The notes below the pieces were generated by a model. The model saw only the letters and a list, made by a program, of their open reading frames with translations, did not search any database and was not told where the DNA came from. A program made the translations under genes and the position numbers. From Burkholderia ambifaria (GTDB taxonomy: Bacteria > Pseudomonadota > Gammaproteobacteria > Burkholderiales > Burkholderiaceae), in NCBI RefSeq assembly GCF_001443045.1, contig NZ_LKPJ01000016.1, positions 62,001 through 126,000 on the forward strand: a stretch of DNA of 64,000 nt, in the 5' to 3' direction. Within the stretch, counting starts at the first letter, position 1; each line of letters starts with the position of its first letter. Below are positions 27,694-36,875 of this stretch, in pieces.

Positions 27694-28926
27694 ATGCGAA
27701 CCATGGAACGCGTAGTCATCACCGGCATTGGACTCGTCTCTTGCCTCGGGCAAGACCTGGATACCGTCGCCACGGCATTGCGCGAAGGGCGCAGTGGCGT
27801 GGTGCGCGACCCGGAGCGCGAGGCGCTCGGTTTTCAGTGCGCGCTCACGGGGGCAATCACGGGGTTCGATCCGGCAGAGAGGCTGAGCCGCAAGGATCGA
27901 CGGGGGATGGCAGAGCCCGCGCTGTACGGTGCGGTAGCCGCGCTGCGGGCGCTCGACGATGCGGCACTATCGCGCGACGCGCTGCGTCGACCGGAAGCCG
28001 GTGTAATCGTCGGAAACGACTCCAGTGCGGATGCGGTGCGCCGCGCGTGCGATGACACGCGCAGCGTGGGCACGACACGTCTGCTCGGCTCGTCGGCGGT
28101 GGTCGAGGCGATGAACTCGTCCGCGAGCATGTGTCTGTCGGTTCTGCTCGGTACCGGGGGCGCGTGCTGGACCGTGTCCGGTGCGTGCGCATCCGGTGCT
28201 CATGCAATCGGCCAGGCCAGCATGTTGATCGAAAGCGGCCGACAGGACATCGTCGTGGTCGGTGGCGTGCAGGAACTGAACTGGGCCGGGATGTGCGCAT
28301 TCGACGGACTGGGTGCATTTTCAACATGGAGCGGCGAGCCGGCACAGGCATCGCGGCCGTTTTCCGCGAATCGCGACGGGCTCGTGCCGAGCGGCGGCGG
28401 TGCGATGTTGGTGCTGGAGTCGTTGCGACATGCGCAGGCACGCTCGGCCCGCGTGCGCGCGATGCTGCGTTCGTACGCGTTCTCGTCCGATGGCCGGCAT
28501 CTGACGCTGCCGGACGGGGAGGGCGCGCGGCGCTGCATGCGCGACGCGCTGAGATACGCGAACTTCGCACCGGCAGACATCGACTACGTGAATGCGCATG
28601 CAACTTCGACGCCGTCCGGAGACGTTGCCGAAGCCGCGGCGATTCTCGACGTGTTCGGCGACGCGCGGCCGCCGGTATCGTCGACGAAGGGAATGACCGG
28701 GCATGAGTGCTGGATGGCCGGTGCATCGGAGGTCGCATATAGCCTGCTGATGGCTGAGCACGGATTCATCGCCGCGAACGCGAATCTCGGCGAACCGGAT
28801 CCTGCGTGCGCGGAACTCGATCTCGTACGGCACGCACGCGATGCACGCGTGCGGACGATCATGTCGAACTCGTTCGGATTCGGCGGGACGAATGCAAGTC
28901 TTATTCTGGAGACCAAATCATGGTGA
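27694..28926 (+). CDS. Beta-ketoacyl-ACP synthase (FabF-like), orphan
   Basis: A 410-residue thiolase-fold condensing enzyme. The active-site Cys165 is in SGACASGAHAI (FabF-type, though the usual ACATSxHAI is altered). His302 in NAHATSTPSGD, Lys332 and His337 in KGMTGHECWMAG complete the set, and GFGGTNASLIL is the C-terminal loop. It should be able to elongate an acyl-ACP, with the partner being the ACP encoded immediately downstream. No ketoreductase, dehydratase or malonyl transferase is nearby, so a complete fatty-acid or polyketide line is absent. The start is ATG 27694 (GGA five bases upstream); ATG 27703 is possible. Confidence 0.87.
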   Translation: MRTMERVVITGIGLVSCLGQDLDTVATALREGRSGVVRDPEREALGFQCALTGAITGFDPAERLSRKDRRGMAEPALYGAVAALRALDDAALSRDALRRPEAGVIVGNDSSADAVRRACDDTRSVGTTRLLGSSAVVEAMNSSASMCLSVLLGTGGACWTVSGACASGAHAIGQASMLIESGRQDIVVVGGVQELNWAGMCAFDGLGAFSTWSGEPAQASRPFSANRDGLVPSGGGAMLVLESLRHAQARSARVRAMLRSYAFSSDGRHLTLPDGEGARRCMRDALRYANFAPADIDYVNAHATSTPSGDVAEAAAILDVFGDARPPVSSTKGMTGHECWMAGASEVAYSLLMAEHGFIAANANLGEPDPACAELDLVRHARDARVRTIMSNSFGFGGTNASLILETKSW

Positions 28927-29168
28927 CGAATCCCGTCGAAATTCAGGCCATCATTCAACGCGTCCTGGTCGATGTGTTCGAGTTGAACGTGGACGTGATC
29001 GTGCCGGAAGCTCGCCTGAAAGAAGATCTCGATCTCGACAGCCTGGATGCCATCGATCTCGGCGTGGCAATCGAGGAAGGGCTGGGCGTTAAACTCAATC
29101 AGTCCGCTTTGGCGCCATTGCGCACGGTCGGAGAAATTCAGGCGTATTTGATTCGTTCATTGACCTGA
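28920..29168 (+). CDS. Acyl carrier protein
   Basis: An 82-residue acidic acyl carrier protein. The phosphopantetheine attachment serine is Ser41 in LDLDSLDAIDL, with the usual helix II after it (GVAIEEGLGV). Its ATG lies within the end of the ketoacyl synthase gene (overlap of 7 bases), so the two are produced together. This is a dedicated ACP separate from the housekeeping one, expected to carry the chain handled by the adjacent synthase. Confidence 0.9.
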   Translation: MVTNPVEIQAIIQRVLVDVFELNVDVIVPEARLKEDLDLDSLDAIDLGVAIEEGLGVKLNQSALAPLRTVGEIQAYLIRSLT

Positions 29169-30221
29169 CGCTTGCCGTGGCGCGCGGTGATCGAACGTGA
29201 GGCGCCGCACGCGTCGCCGAGCGAGTGGGCCACGTGCAAACGAGACCGTTACGGGATGTTGCATGAAGTTCGCTGTCAGCTTTATGTCTGAGGCGAGGTC
29301 ATGTTCGCCAAAGCCTACCGATTCGATCGGGATTTTTGATGATGTTGTCCATCGGCCGCCTTGATCGACCTCGACATACGCGCTGCCCGTCCGGAGCAGC
29401 AGCGCGTCGGCGAGCGCAGCGACACGAGGGCGATTGAATTCGCGTCGTGCCGCCCGATAAGGCGGCATTCTTCGCGCGCGAGAACCTGCACATTTTCGAA
29501 ACGCATGACCCGGCGAGAATCGGGGCATTGTTCGCTGACCCTTACTCCGGGCTCTGAACGCTCCACACCAATAACGTCCGCTCTCCGCTACCGAGGATCC
29601 GTGGCATACGAGCAGGCTGCTGCTCAACTTTACGACCACCACGGGCGTGTTCACGCTCGCCGTAACGGGTCAGACGCAGGAGGGCGGCTCCGACTCGCCG
29701 CGGATCCTGACCGATGAGCAGATTGATATCTGCCACGAGAATCTCGAGGGCATCGCGATGTACGTTGCCGTGCGACGCTCGAGGCTCGGCCTCAACCTGA
29801 AGTTGCAAAGCGCGTATGTGTCCGGTCAAGTATTACGCTTACTGCATGGGACCGGCCGGGCGAGGTAACCCTTTCCGGTTACAAGCCGGTGGGTTAACCA
29901 TACCGAACGTCATGCGCGGGCGTGCTCCATCGCTCAGAACGTGTCGCGTCTGCTTTTTAGTGTTCGGACTGCGGTAGGGGAAGTTTCGTTTTAGGGGCCA
30001 CAGCGGAAAGCCTTGCGGGCATTGGCTCAGGTCACAGGCACAATTCAAAGTTAAATGAAATGTGATCCCTGCCCGCCGCAAAATTTTGCACAATGGCGAC
30101 AGCGCGGCGTTGCTGCCGCCATTCGCCTCCCCGGCAACCCGGCCTTCCGGCCCGCAGGGGCGGCCAGATCGAACCTTCGAAACCGACCCGAGCCCCTACC
30201 GACGTGCCGCCGCCGACCGCC
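29169..30221. other. About 1 kb without an intact gene; degenerate coding remnants
   Basis: The ACP operon ends at 29168 and the response regulator starts at 30222. Between them several short open stretches look protein-like but lack starts or are interrupted. One at 29447-29557 (plus) ends HIFETHDPARIGALFADPYS just before its stop; one lies at 29573-29868 (plus, separate entry). The part from about 29930 to 30221 carries no gene and should contain the promoter of the two-component operon. I read the region as a decayed gene block. Confidence 0.45.
29573..29868 (+). pseudogene. Possible gene remnant, unrecognised
   Basis: An open stretch of about 98 codons without a convincing start (an upstream stop lies at 29570-29572). 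Its composition is protein-like: LLLNFTTTTGVFTLAVTGQT, ILTDEQIDICHENLEGIAMY, LGLNLKLQSAYVSGQ. A GTG at 29647 could begin a 73-residue product. I recognise no family. It may be the 3' part of a decayed gene. Confidence 0.25.
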
Positions 30222-30941
30222 ATGGACCACCCGAAACGCATCCTGATCGTCGAAGACGACGCCGACATCGCCGACGTGTTGAGCCTGCACCTGCGCGACG
30301 AGCGTTACGAAGTCGTGCACAGCGCCGACGGCACGGAAGGACTGCGCCTGCTCGAACAGGGCAACTGGGACGCGCTGATCCTCGACCTGATGCTGCCCGG
30401 CGTCGACGGCCTGGAAATCTGCCGGCGCGCACGCGCGATGGCGCGCTACACGCCGATCATCATCACGAGCGCGCGTTCGAGCGAGGTGCACCGGATCCTC
30501 GGCCTCGAACTCGGCGCCGACGACTACCTGGCGAAACCGTTCTCGGTGCTCGAACTTGTCGCGCGGGTCAAGGCGCTGCTGCGGCGCGTCGACGCGCTCG
30601 CGCGCGATTCGCGGATCGACGCGGGCACGCTCGACGTCGCCGGGCTGTCGATCGACCCGATCGCGCGGGAGGCGAGCGTCGACGGCACGCGTATCGACCT
30701 CACGCCGCGCGAGTTCGACCTGCTGTATTTCTTCGCGCGGCATCCGGGCAAGGTGTTCTCGCGGATGGACTTGCTGAACGCCGTGTGGGGCTACCGCCAC
30801 GAAGGCTACGAGCACACGGTGAACACCCACATCAACCGGCTGCGCGCGAAGATCGAGGCCGATCCGGCCGAGCCCGTGCGGATTCTCACCGTGTGGGGAC
30901 GCGGCTACAAGCTCGCCGCGCCGGACCAGCGGGACACCTGA
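30222..30941 (+). CDS. OmpR-family response regulator
   Basis: A 239-residue two-component response regulator. The receiver domain (1-120) has the acidic pair EDD at 11-13, phospho-acceptor Asp55 (LILDLMLPG) and Lys105 (LAKPF). The C-terminal winged helix (about 140-235) has the OmpR signature LTPREFDLLYFFARHPGKVF and ends RILTVWGRGYKLA. The ATG at 30222 is chosen; a GTG 18 bases upstream is possible. The stop overlaps the kinase start (TGATG). Target genes unknown. Confidence 0.93.
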   Translation: MDHPKRILIVEDDADIADVLSLHLRDERYEVVHSADGTEGLRLLEQGNWDALILDLMLPGVDGLEICRRARAMARYTPIIITSARSSEVHRILGLELGADDYLAKPFSVLELVARVKALLRRVDALARDSRIDAGTLDVAGLSIDPIAREASVDGTRIDLTPREFDLLYFFARHPGKVFSRMDLLNAVWGYRHEGYEHTVNTHINRLRAKIEADPAEPVRILTVWGRGYKLAAPDQRDT

Positions 30942-32434
30942 TGAAACTGACCCTCACCCAGCGGCTGTCGTGCGTGTTCGCGGTGCTGCTGCTCGCGTGC
31001 TCGGGCGCGTCGGCATGGCTGCAGATCCGTGCGAACGACATGCGCGAGAAGGAAGTCGTGCAGGGCCTGTCGCGCGATCTCGCCGCGCACATCGCGAGCA
31101 GCGCGCCGCTGATGGACGCGAACGGGCTGCGTCCGGATGCCGTGCGCACGCTGTTCGGCCAGCTGATGGGCGTGAACCCGAGCGTCGAGGTGTACCTGCT
31201 CGACAACGCGGGGCGCATCAAGGGCGACGACGCGCCGCCCGGCCACGTGAAGCGCGACCGCGTCGACCTTGCGCCGGTGCAGCGCTTTATCGCGGGCGAG
31301 CCGCTGCCGATCCTCGGCGACGATCCGCGCAGCCCCGACGCGCGCAAGGTGTTCAGCGCGGCGCCGCTGCAGCGCGCCGGGCAGCCGCCGTCGGGCTACA
31401 TCTACGTGGTGCTGCTCGGCGAAGCGCACGACCGGCTCGCCGCGCGCGTCGACGCCGGCAACGTGCTGCGCACGACGCTGTGGTCGATGGCGGTGGTCGC
31501 ACTGCTGGGCCTGCTCGCGGGCCTGACCGCGTTCAGCTTCATCACGCGCCCGCTGCGCCGGCTGACCGACGCGATGCGCTGCTTCGACGCGAACGGCGCG
31601 CCGGACACGCAGCCGCCGGTGCCGCGCTCGCCGCCCGGGCGGCGCGGCGACGACATCGCGGTGCTCGAATCCGCGTTCGCGCAGATGGCCGACCGGATCG
31701 GCGACCAGTGGCGCGCGCTGACGCGCCAGGACCAGCAGCGGCGCGAACTGATCACGAACATCTCGCACGACCTGCGCACGCCGCTGACGTCGCTGCACGG
31801 CTATCTGGAAACGCTGTCGCTGAAGTCCGATACGCTCGCCGAGACCGAGCGCCGCCGCTACCTGTCGATCGCACTCGCGCAGAGCACGAAGGTCGGCCGG
31901 CTCGCGCAGGCGCTGTTCGAACTCGCGCGGCTCGAATCGGGCGGCGTGCAGGCCGAGCGCGAGCCGTTCTCGCTCGTCGATCTCGTGCAGGACATCTTCC
32001 AGAAGTTCGAGCTGGCCGCGCAGTCGCGCGGCATCGCGCTGCATGCGCGGATCCCGCCGCGCGTGCCGGTCGTGTCGGCCGATCTCGGGATGATCGAGCG
32101 CGTGCTGACCAATCTCCTCGACAACGCATTGCGGCACACGCCGCAGCACGGCGAAGTCGAAGTGGCGCTGACGCCGCAGGACGATCGCGTGGTGGTGACC
32201 GTGTCGGATACCGGCGAAGGGATTCCGCCAGCGCGGCGCGAAGGGCTGTTCCAGCGGCCGCAGCGGCCGATGAGCGGCGGCGCGGCGACGAGCGGCGGGC
32301 TCGGGCTGCTGATCGTGCACCGGATGCTGGCGCTCAACGGCAGCGCAATCCGGCTCGTCGATCGGGACGGGCGCGGTGCGGTGTTCGAGTTTGCGCTGCC
32401 GGTCGCGCATCCGGCGCCCGGCGAAACGCGCTGA
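30941..32434 (+). CDS. Sensor histidine kinase
   Basis: A 497-residue inner-membrane kinase, partner of the preceding regulator. Membrane helix 1 is at about 8-27 and a periplasmic sensor of about 150 residues follows. Helix 2 lies at 180-203 and a HAMP domain follows. The phospho-acceptor is His276 in ITNISHDLRTPLTSLHGYLE. The ATP-binding part has the N-box LTNLLDNALRHT, G1 DTGEGIP and G2 TSGGLGLLIVHRML. The start overlaps the regulator stop (TGATG). The signal sensed is not evident. Confidence 0.92.
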   Translation: MKLTLTQRLSCVFAVLLLACSGASAWLQIRANDMREKEVVQGLSRDLAAHIASSAPLMDANGLRPDAVRTLFGQLMGVNPSVEVYLLDNAGRIKGDDAPPGHVKRDRVDLAPVQRFIAGEPLPILGDDPRSPDARKVFSAAPLQRAGQPPSGYIYVVLLGEAHDRLAARVDAGNVLRTTLWSMAVVALLGLLAGLTAFSFITRPLRRLTDAMRCFDANGAPDTQPPVPRSPPGRRGDDIAVLESAFAQMADRIGDQWRALTRQDQQRRELITNISHDLRTPLTSLHGYLETLSLKSDTLAETERRRYLSIALAQSTKVGRLAQALFELARLESGGVQAEREPFSLVDLVQDIFQKFELAAQSRGIALHARIPPRVPVVSADLGMIERVLTNLLDNALRHTPQHGEVEVALTPQDDRVVVTVSDTGEGIPPARREGLFQRPQRPMSGGAATSGGLGLLIVHRMLALNGSAIRLVDRDGRGAVFEFALPVAHPAPGETR

Positions 32435-32461
32435 AACCGGCGACGAAGCGCTGGCGCGCGC

Positions 32462-33562
32462 TTACCCGCCGCGCTTGCGCCGCACGTCGCTCGGTGTCGT
32501 GCCGGTCCAGCGCTTGAACGCGTGGCGGAACCCGACCGCATCGCTGAAGCCGAGCGTCAGCGCGATGTCCTCGGTGCTGAGCGTCGTGGTGCTCAGGTAA
32601 TCGATCGCGAGCGCCTTGCGCACGCTCGTCAGCAACTCGCTGTACGACGTGCCTTCGGCGTCGAGCTTGCGGCGCAGCGTACGCGACGTCATGCACAGCG
32701 TGTCGGCGATCGCGTCGATGTCCGGAAACTGCCCGGGCGTGCGCGTGAGTTCCTGGTATACGCGCCGCGTGACGCCGGCCTGGCTGCGCAATTCGTCGAG
32801 CAGGCGCGCGCAGTGCGACGACACCTGCGCGGCGGTGATCGGGTTCGCGAGTTGCGGCGCGCGCGTGAGCCACGCGGCCGGGTAGCTCAGCACATGGTGC
32901 GGCTGGTCGAACGCGATCGGGCATTCGAGCGCGTCGGCGAGCTGCGCCGCGTGCGCCGGCTGAGGCTGCGCGAACTGCGCGCGGGCCGGCACGCACCATG
33001 CACCCATCACGTCCTTGATGATCGTCACGTGCAGCGCGAACTGCATGTCGATCAGGAAGCGATACAGCGGCAGGTCCGGCTCGGGCAGCGCGGCTTCGTG
33101 CGGATCCGGGAACAGCCACGACGCGGTGTCGCCCTGTTCGACCCAGCGGATCGCGAGCATGCCGTTCGCGAGCTGATGATATTTGACGGCCGAATCGAAC
33201 GCACGCGCGAGCGATTCCGAGCACAGCATCGCGTAGCCGTACATGCCGTAGCTCGACGCGTGCAGCCGACGGCCGACGCGCACGCCGAGATCGGTGCCGT
33301 CGTAGCGGTCGATCGCATTGCGCGCGGCGGTCAGGAACTGCAGCGACGACGTGAGCGTGAACGGATCGGCGACGGCGTCCGGCGACAGGCCGGTGCCGTC
33401 GAGCACGGCGGCCGGGTCGAGGCCGAGTTCCTGGGTGACGCTGACGAGCACGGCCAGCTTGGCCGGCGAGAAGCGCTTCTCGCGCGACGCGTGGGCGGGC
33501 AGGGCGTCCGGCAGCGAGGCGGTGCCGGTGGCCGTCGGTTTCAAGAGCGCACTGCGCGGCAT
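32462..33562 (-). CDS. AraC-family regulator with arabinose-binding-type N-domain
   Basis: A 366-residue transcription regulator. Residues 30-220 are the ligand-binding region typical of OruR/ArgR-like AraC members (GTDLGVRVGRRLHASSYGMYGYAMLCS). The C-terminal double helix-turn-helix includes IADTLCMTSRTLRRKLDAEG and IALTLGFSDAVGFRHAFKRW. It is divergent from the acyl-CoA ligase gene over a 319-base region and convergent with the kinase gene. It may control the ligase, but nothing in the sequence proves this. Confidence 0.9.
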   Translation of the reverse strand: MPRSALLKPTATGTASLPDALPAHASREKRFSPAKLAVLVSVTQELGLDPAAVLDGTGLSPDAVADPFTLTSSLQFLTAARNAIDRYDGTDLGVRVGRRLHASSYGMYGYAMLCSESLARAFDSAVKYHQLANGMLAIRWVEQGDTASWLFPDPHEAALPEPDLPLYRFLIDMQFALHVTIIKDVMGAWCVPARAQFAQPQPAHAAQLADALECPIAFDQPHHVLSYPAAWLTRAPQLANPITAAQVSSHCARLLDELRSQAGVTRRVYQELTRTPGQFPDIDAIADTLCMTSRTLRRKLDAEGTSYSELLTSVRKALAIDYLSTTTLSTEDIALTLGFSDAVGFRHAFKRWTGTTPSDVRRKRGG

Positions 33563-33881
33563 GGCGGGTTCTGCGTCCGATTCGATATCGTTCCGGTGCG
33601 CGATTCTGCGCCGGAACGCGCTGCGGCGCCATAGGGTTCACCCTGATGAGCATGAGCATGCACGGCCCGACACGGCGGGACCGATGCATGGACGGAAGCG
33701 GCGTCAGGCGGCCCGCTGCGCGCCGGCGTGTCCGTTTCGATCATCTTTTCGACCGTCCGGATCATTTTCAAAGCCTGTCCGGCGGGCGATAGTCGTCGGT
33801 CAGGCGGCGGCCTGCGCCCATCCGGTGCGCGGGCCGCCGTGCGAACGGCGCTGCCCGGCGCCGTCCCCCGAGGAGCAGGAC
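33563..33881. other. Divergent promoter region between araC-type gene and acyl-CoA ligase
   Basis: A non-coding 319-base stretch between the starts of two divergent genes. Less GC-rich islands around 33635-33660 and 33740-33785 could hold the two promoters. AGGAGCAGGAC immediately before 33882 is the ligase ribosome site. I see no clear symmetric operator. Confidence 0.4.
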
Positions 33882-35516
33882 ATGACGAAGAGACACTGGA
33901 TCGGGTCGTACGGCTCGATCCCCGCCGAGATCGATGCCGATCGCCATCCTTCCGTAACCGCGCTGCTGGACGACACGATGCGCCGCTTCGCCGAGCGTCC
34001 CGCGTTCCGCGCGTTCGGCCGCACGCTCACCTACGCCGACGTCGACCGCCTGTCGAGCGCGCTGGCCGCCTACCTGCAGCAGGTCGTGGGCGTGCGCAAG
34101 GGCGACCGCGTGGCCGTGATGCTGCCCAACGTGCTCGCGTTTCCGGTGGTGTTCGTCGCGCTCGCGCGGATCGGTGCGATCCAGGTCAACGTGAACCCGT
34201 TCTACACCGCGCACGAGCTTGAGCATCAGCTCAACGACGCGGGCGTCGAAGTGGCCGTGGTGTGCGGCGGCTCGATGGGCACGTTCGCCGACGTGGTCGG
34301 CAAGACGCGCATGCGGACCGTGCTGAGCGTGGGCCGCGGCGATCTCGGTATCGTCGATGCGCCGGCCGGCGCGTGCGACGCGCTGCCGCCCGGCTCGATC
34401 GCGCTCGCGGATGCGCTTGCCGCGGGCGAAGCGCTCGCCTTCGAGCCGGTCGCGCTCCGCGGCGACGATCTGTTGCTGCTGCAGTACACGGGCGGCACGA
34501 CGGGGCTGTCGAAGGGCGCTGCGCTGTCGCACCGCAACCTGGTCGCGAACATCGAGCAGTTCGGCGCGATCGTGCCGGCCGCGCGGCGGCCGGGCGAGGA
34601 GGTCGTCGTCACGGCGATCCCGCTGTATCACATCTTCGCGCTGACGGTGAACTTCCTGTCCTACTTCGCGATCGGCGCGGAGAACTGGCTGGTCGCGAAT
34701 CCGCGCGACATGGACGGCTTCATCGACGTGCTGAAGGACGCGCGGCCGTCGGTGTTCGTCGGCGTCAATACGCTGTATGCGGGGCTCGCCGGCCATCCGC
34801 GGCTGAAGGAGGTCGACTGGTCGCGGCTCAAGCTGTCGGCCGGCGGCGGCGCGGCGGTGATCGACGTGATCTCAGCGCGCTGGAAGGCGGTGACGGGCAA
34901 CTTCATTCGCGAAGGGTACGGGCTGTCGGAAACGTCGCCGGTGGTCACGTTCAATCCGCAGTCGATCGACGCGTTCACGGGCACGACGGGCCTGCCGCTG
35001 CCGTCGACCGACGTGAAGCTGCTGGACGACCAGGATCGCGAGGTGGCGATCGGCGAAGCGGGCGAGATCTGCGTGCAGGGGCCGCAAGTGATGGGCGGCT
35101 ACTGGCAGAAGCCGGAGGCGAATGCGACCGCCTTCACCGCGGACGGCTATTTCCGCACCGGCGACATCGGCGTGTTCGACGCGGCCGGCTTCCTGAAGAT
35201 CGTCGACCGCAAGAAGGACATGATCATCGTGTCGGGCTTCAACGTCTATCCGAACGAGGTGGAAGCGGTCGCGACCGCACTGCCGGGCGTCGCCGAATGC
35301 GCATGCATCGGCGTGCCCGACGAGCGCACCGGCGAGGCCGTCAAGCTGTTCGTGGTGCTCGCGGCGGATGCGGCCGTGACCGAAGCGGAGATCGTCGCGC
35401 ATTGCCGTGCCAACCTCGCGGCCTACAAGGTGCCGAAGCTGATCCGCCTGGTCGACCGGCTGCCGAAGTCGACGGTCGGCAAGATCCTGCGCCGGGAACT
35501 CAGCCGCGCCGACTGA
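33882..35516 (+). CDS. Fatty-acyl-CoA ligase (AMP-binding, FadD-like)
   Basis: A 544-residue ATP-dependent acyl-CoA ligase. The P-loop YTGGTTGLSKGA starts at residue 202. Further motifs are GYGLSETSP, DGYFRTGDIG, and the hinge/A8 region IVDRKKDMIIVSGFNVYP. The catalytic lysine lies in the C-terminal KSTVGKILRREL. Length and motifs match long/medium-chain ligases of the FadD group. The ATG at 33882 has a strong AGGAG site. It is flanked by two AraC regulators, either of which could govern it. Chain-length preference cannot be read from sequence. Confidence 0.9.
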   Translation: MTKRHWIGSYGSIPAEIDADRHPSVTALLDDTMRRFAERPAFRAFGRTLTYADVDRLSSALAAYLQQVVGVRKGDRVAVMLPNVLAFPVVFVALARIGAIQVNVNPFYTAHELEHQLNDAGVEVAVVCGGSMGTFADVVGKTRMRTVLSVGRGDLGIVDAPAGACDALPPGSIALADALAAGEALAFEPVALRGDDLLLLQYTGGTTGLSKGAALSHRNLVANIEQFGAIVPAARRPGEEVVVTAIPLYHIFALTVNFLSYFAIGAENWLVANPRDMDGFIDVLKDARPSVFVGVNTLYAGLAGHPRLKEVDWSRLKLSAGGGAAVIDVISARWKAVTGNFIREGYGLSETSPVVTFNPQSIDAFTGTTGLPLPSTDVKLLDDQDREVAIGEAGEICVQGPQVMGGYWQKPEANATAFTADGYFRTGDIGVFDAAGFLKIVDRKKDMIIVSGFNVYPNEVEAVATALPGVAECACIGVPDERTGEAVKLFVVLAADAAVTEAEIVAHCRANLAAYKVPKLIRLVDRLPKSTVGKILRRELSRAD

Positions 35517-35638
35517 TGGTGCCGAAGCGCCGCGCGCCCGGCGGCGCGCGGGCCGGTGCGCCGCATGCCGCGCATGTCCCGAAAGCCCGGTCCGGGCCGC
35601 TCCAGTACAATGCGAGCGGTTCGACCGATGGGGACGCG

Positions 35639-36685
35639 ATGACCGGTTCAGACTTACCTTCCGCCCGGCCCGGGCGTGCGCTGCCGTCGCCGAGCGCGAC
35701 GGTGCCGATCTCGCTCGTCAATGGTTTTCTGGCCAGCGCGGGCGCGCAGCGCGACGTGGTCGAGCGCTACCTGCGCGGCGCCGGCATTCCGCTCGAGCTG
35801 CTCGGCGAGCCGCATGCGCGCGTGACGGAAGAGCAGTTCTCGACGCTGTACCGCACGCTCGCGATCGACCTCGACGACGAGATGCCGGGCATCTTCTCGC
35901 GCCCGCTGCGCGGCGGCACGCTGAAGTACCTGTGCCTGAGCCTGCTCGATGCGCGCAACCTTGAAACGGCGCTGCATCGCTTCGGCCAGTTCTTCCATAT
36001 CCTGCTCGACGACTTCTTCGTCGAATCGAAGCGCGACAGCCTGGTCGCGCAGGTGCTGCTGCGGCCGAACCCGGCCGTCGGCCCGATCGGCGCGCTCGGC
36101 CAGGAGCTGATGCTCAAGCTCGTGCACGGCGTGTGTTCCTGGCTGATCGGGCAGAAGATCCCGCTGCTGAAGATCGAGTTCGCGTGCCCGCGGCCGCGCC
36201 ATGCGGTCGAGCATCTTTATTTCTTCTCCGGCTCCGTGCAGTTCGATTGCGAACGCACGCTGATGCGCTTCAGCGCCGACTACCTCGATGCGCCGATCCG
36301 GCAAAGCAAGCGCAACCTGCGCAAGTTCCTCGCGCGCGCGCCCGGCGACTGGATCTTCGAATCGTTCAGCGAACAGCTCGTGTGCCATCGCGTGCGGCAA
36401 TACCTGTCGGCGGCGCTGCCCGACCTGCCGGTGATCGATCAGGCAGCCGAGCATCTGCATTGCTCGGTGCGCACGCTGAGCCGCCATCTGGCCGCCGAAG
36501 GCACGACGTTCCAGGCGCTCAAGGATGAACTGCGGCGCGACATCGCGATCCAGCGGCTCACCGACACGCTCGACACGATCGCGGCGATCGGCGCCGATAT
36601 CGGCTTCGACGATCCGAGCGCGTTTCATCGCGCATTCCGCCACTGGACGGGGAGTACGCCGGGGACTTACCGGCGGCGCGCGTAG
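35639..36685 (+). CDS. AraC-family regulator (arabinose_bd type)
   Basis: A 348-residue regulator. The N-terminal ligand domain (25-220) has the family stretch LRGGTLKYLCLSLLDARNLE, and the C-terminal HTH pair includes AAEHLHCSVRTLSRHLAAEG and IGADIGFDDPSAFHRAFRHW. It lies downstream of the acyl-CoA ligase on the same strand with a 122-base gap, so it may regulate lipid use. It is a distant paralogue of the regulator at 32462-33562. Confidence 0.9.
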   Translation: MTGSDLPSARPGRALPSPSATVPISLVNGFLASAGAQRDVVERYLRGAGIPLELLGEPHARVTEEQFSTLYRTLAIDLDDEMPGIFSRPLRGGTLKYLCLSLLDARNLETALHRFGQFFHILLDDFFVESKRDSLVAQVLLRPNPAVGPIGALGQELMLKLVHGVCSWLIGQKIPLLKIEFACPRPRHAVEHLYFFSGSVQFDCERTLMRFSADYLDAPIRQSKRNLRKFLARAPGDWIFESFSEQLVCHRVRQYLSAALPDLPVIDQAAEHLHCSVRTLSRHLAAEGTTFQALKDELRRDIAIQRLTDTLDTIAAIGADIGFDDPSAFHRAFRHWTGSTPGTYRRRA

Positions 36686-36704
36686 CACGGGTTTTTCAAG
36701 CGCG

Positions 36705-36756
36705 CTCCCATAACCGGCATCCTTCGTGCGATCCCATGGATGGCTCCCCGTCGTTC
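36705..36756. repeat. Copy 1 of a dispersed 26-bp tandem repeat (2 units)
   Basis: Two 26-base units (36705-36730, 36731-36756), each starting (C/A)TCCCAT followed by a (G)GC-rich core and a TCCTTCG-like or CCCCGTCG-like end. The same element occurs at 40243 and 62658. Intergenic, just after the AraC gene. Confidence 0.6.
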
Positions 36757-36772
36757 CGGTACCGCGGATGTG

Positions 36773-36813
36773 CGTCGGCCCGTCACGCACTGCCGATGCG
36801 TGACGGGCCGACG
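36773..36813. terminator. Strong 17-bp stem-loop between convergent genes
   Basis: Bases 36773-36789 and 36797-36813 pair perfectly (17 bp) around a 7-base loop. The element lies between the ends of the plus-strand araC gene and the minus-strand pntB, so it probably ends or protects both transcripts. There is no T-run on either side, so it is not a canonical intrinsic terminator. Confidence 0.55.
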
Positions 36814-36875
36814 GGTCATTGGGTCCACGCGCTGCTGAAACGGGCCGGTTGCCCGCTCCGCGCGCGTGGCCGCAC

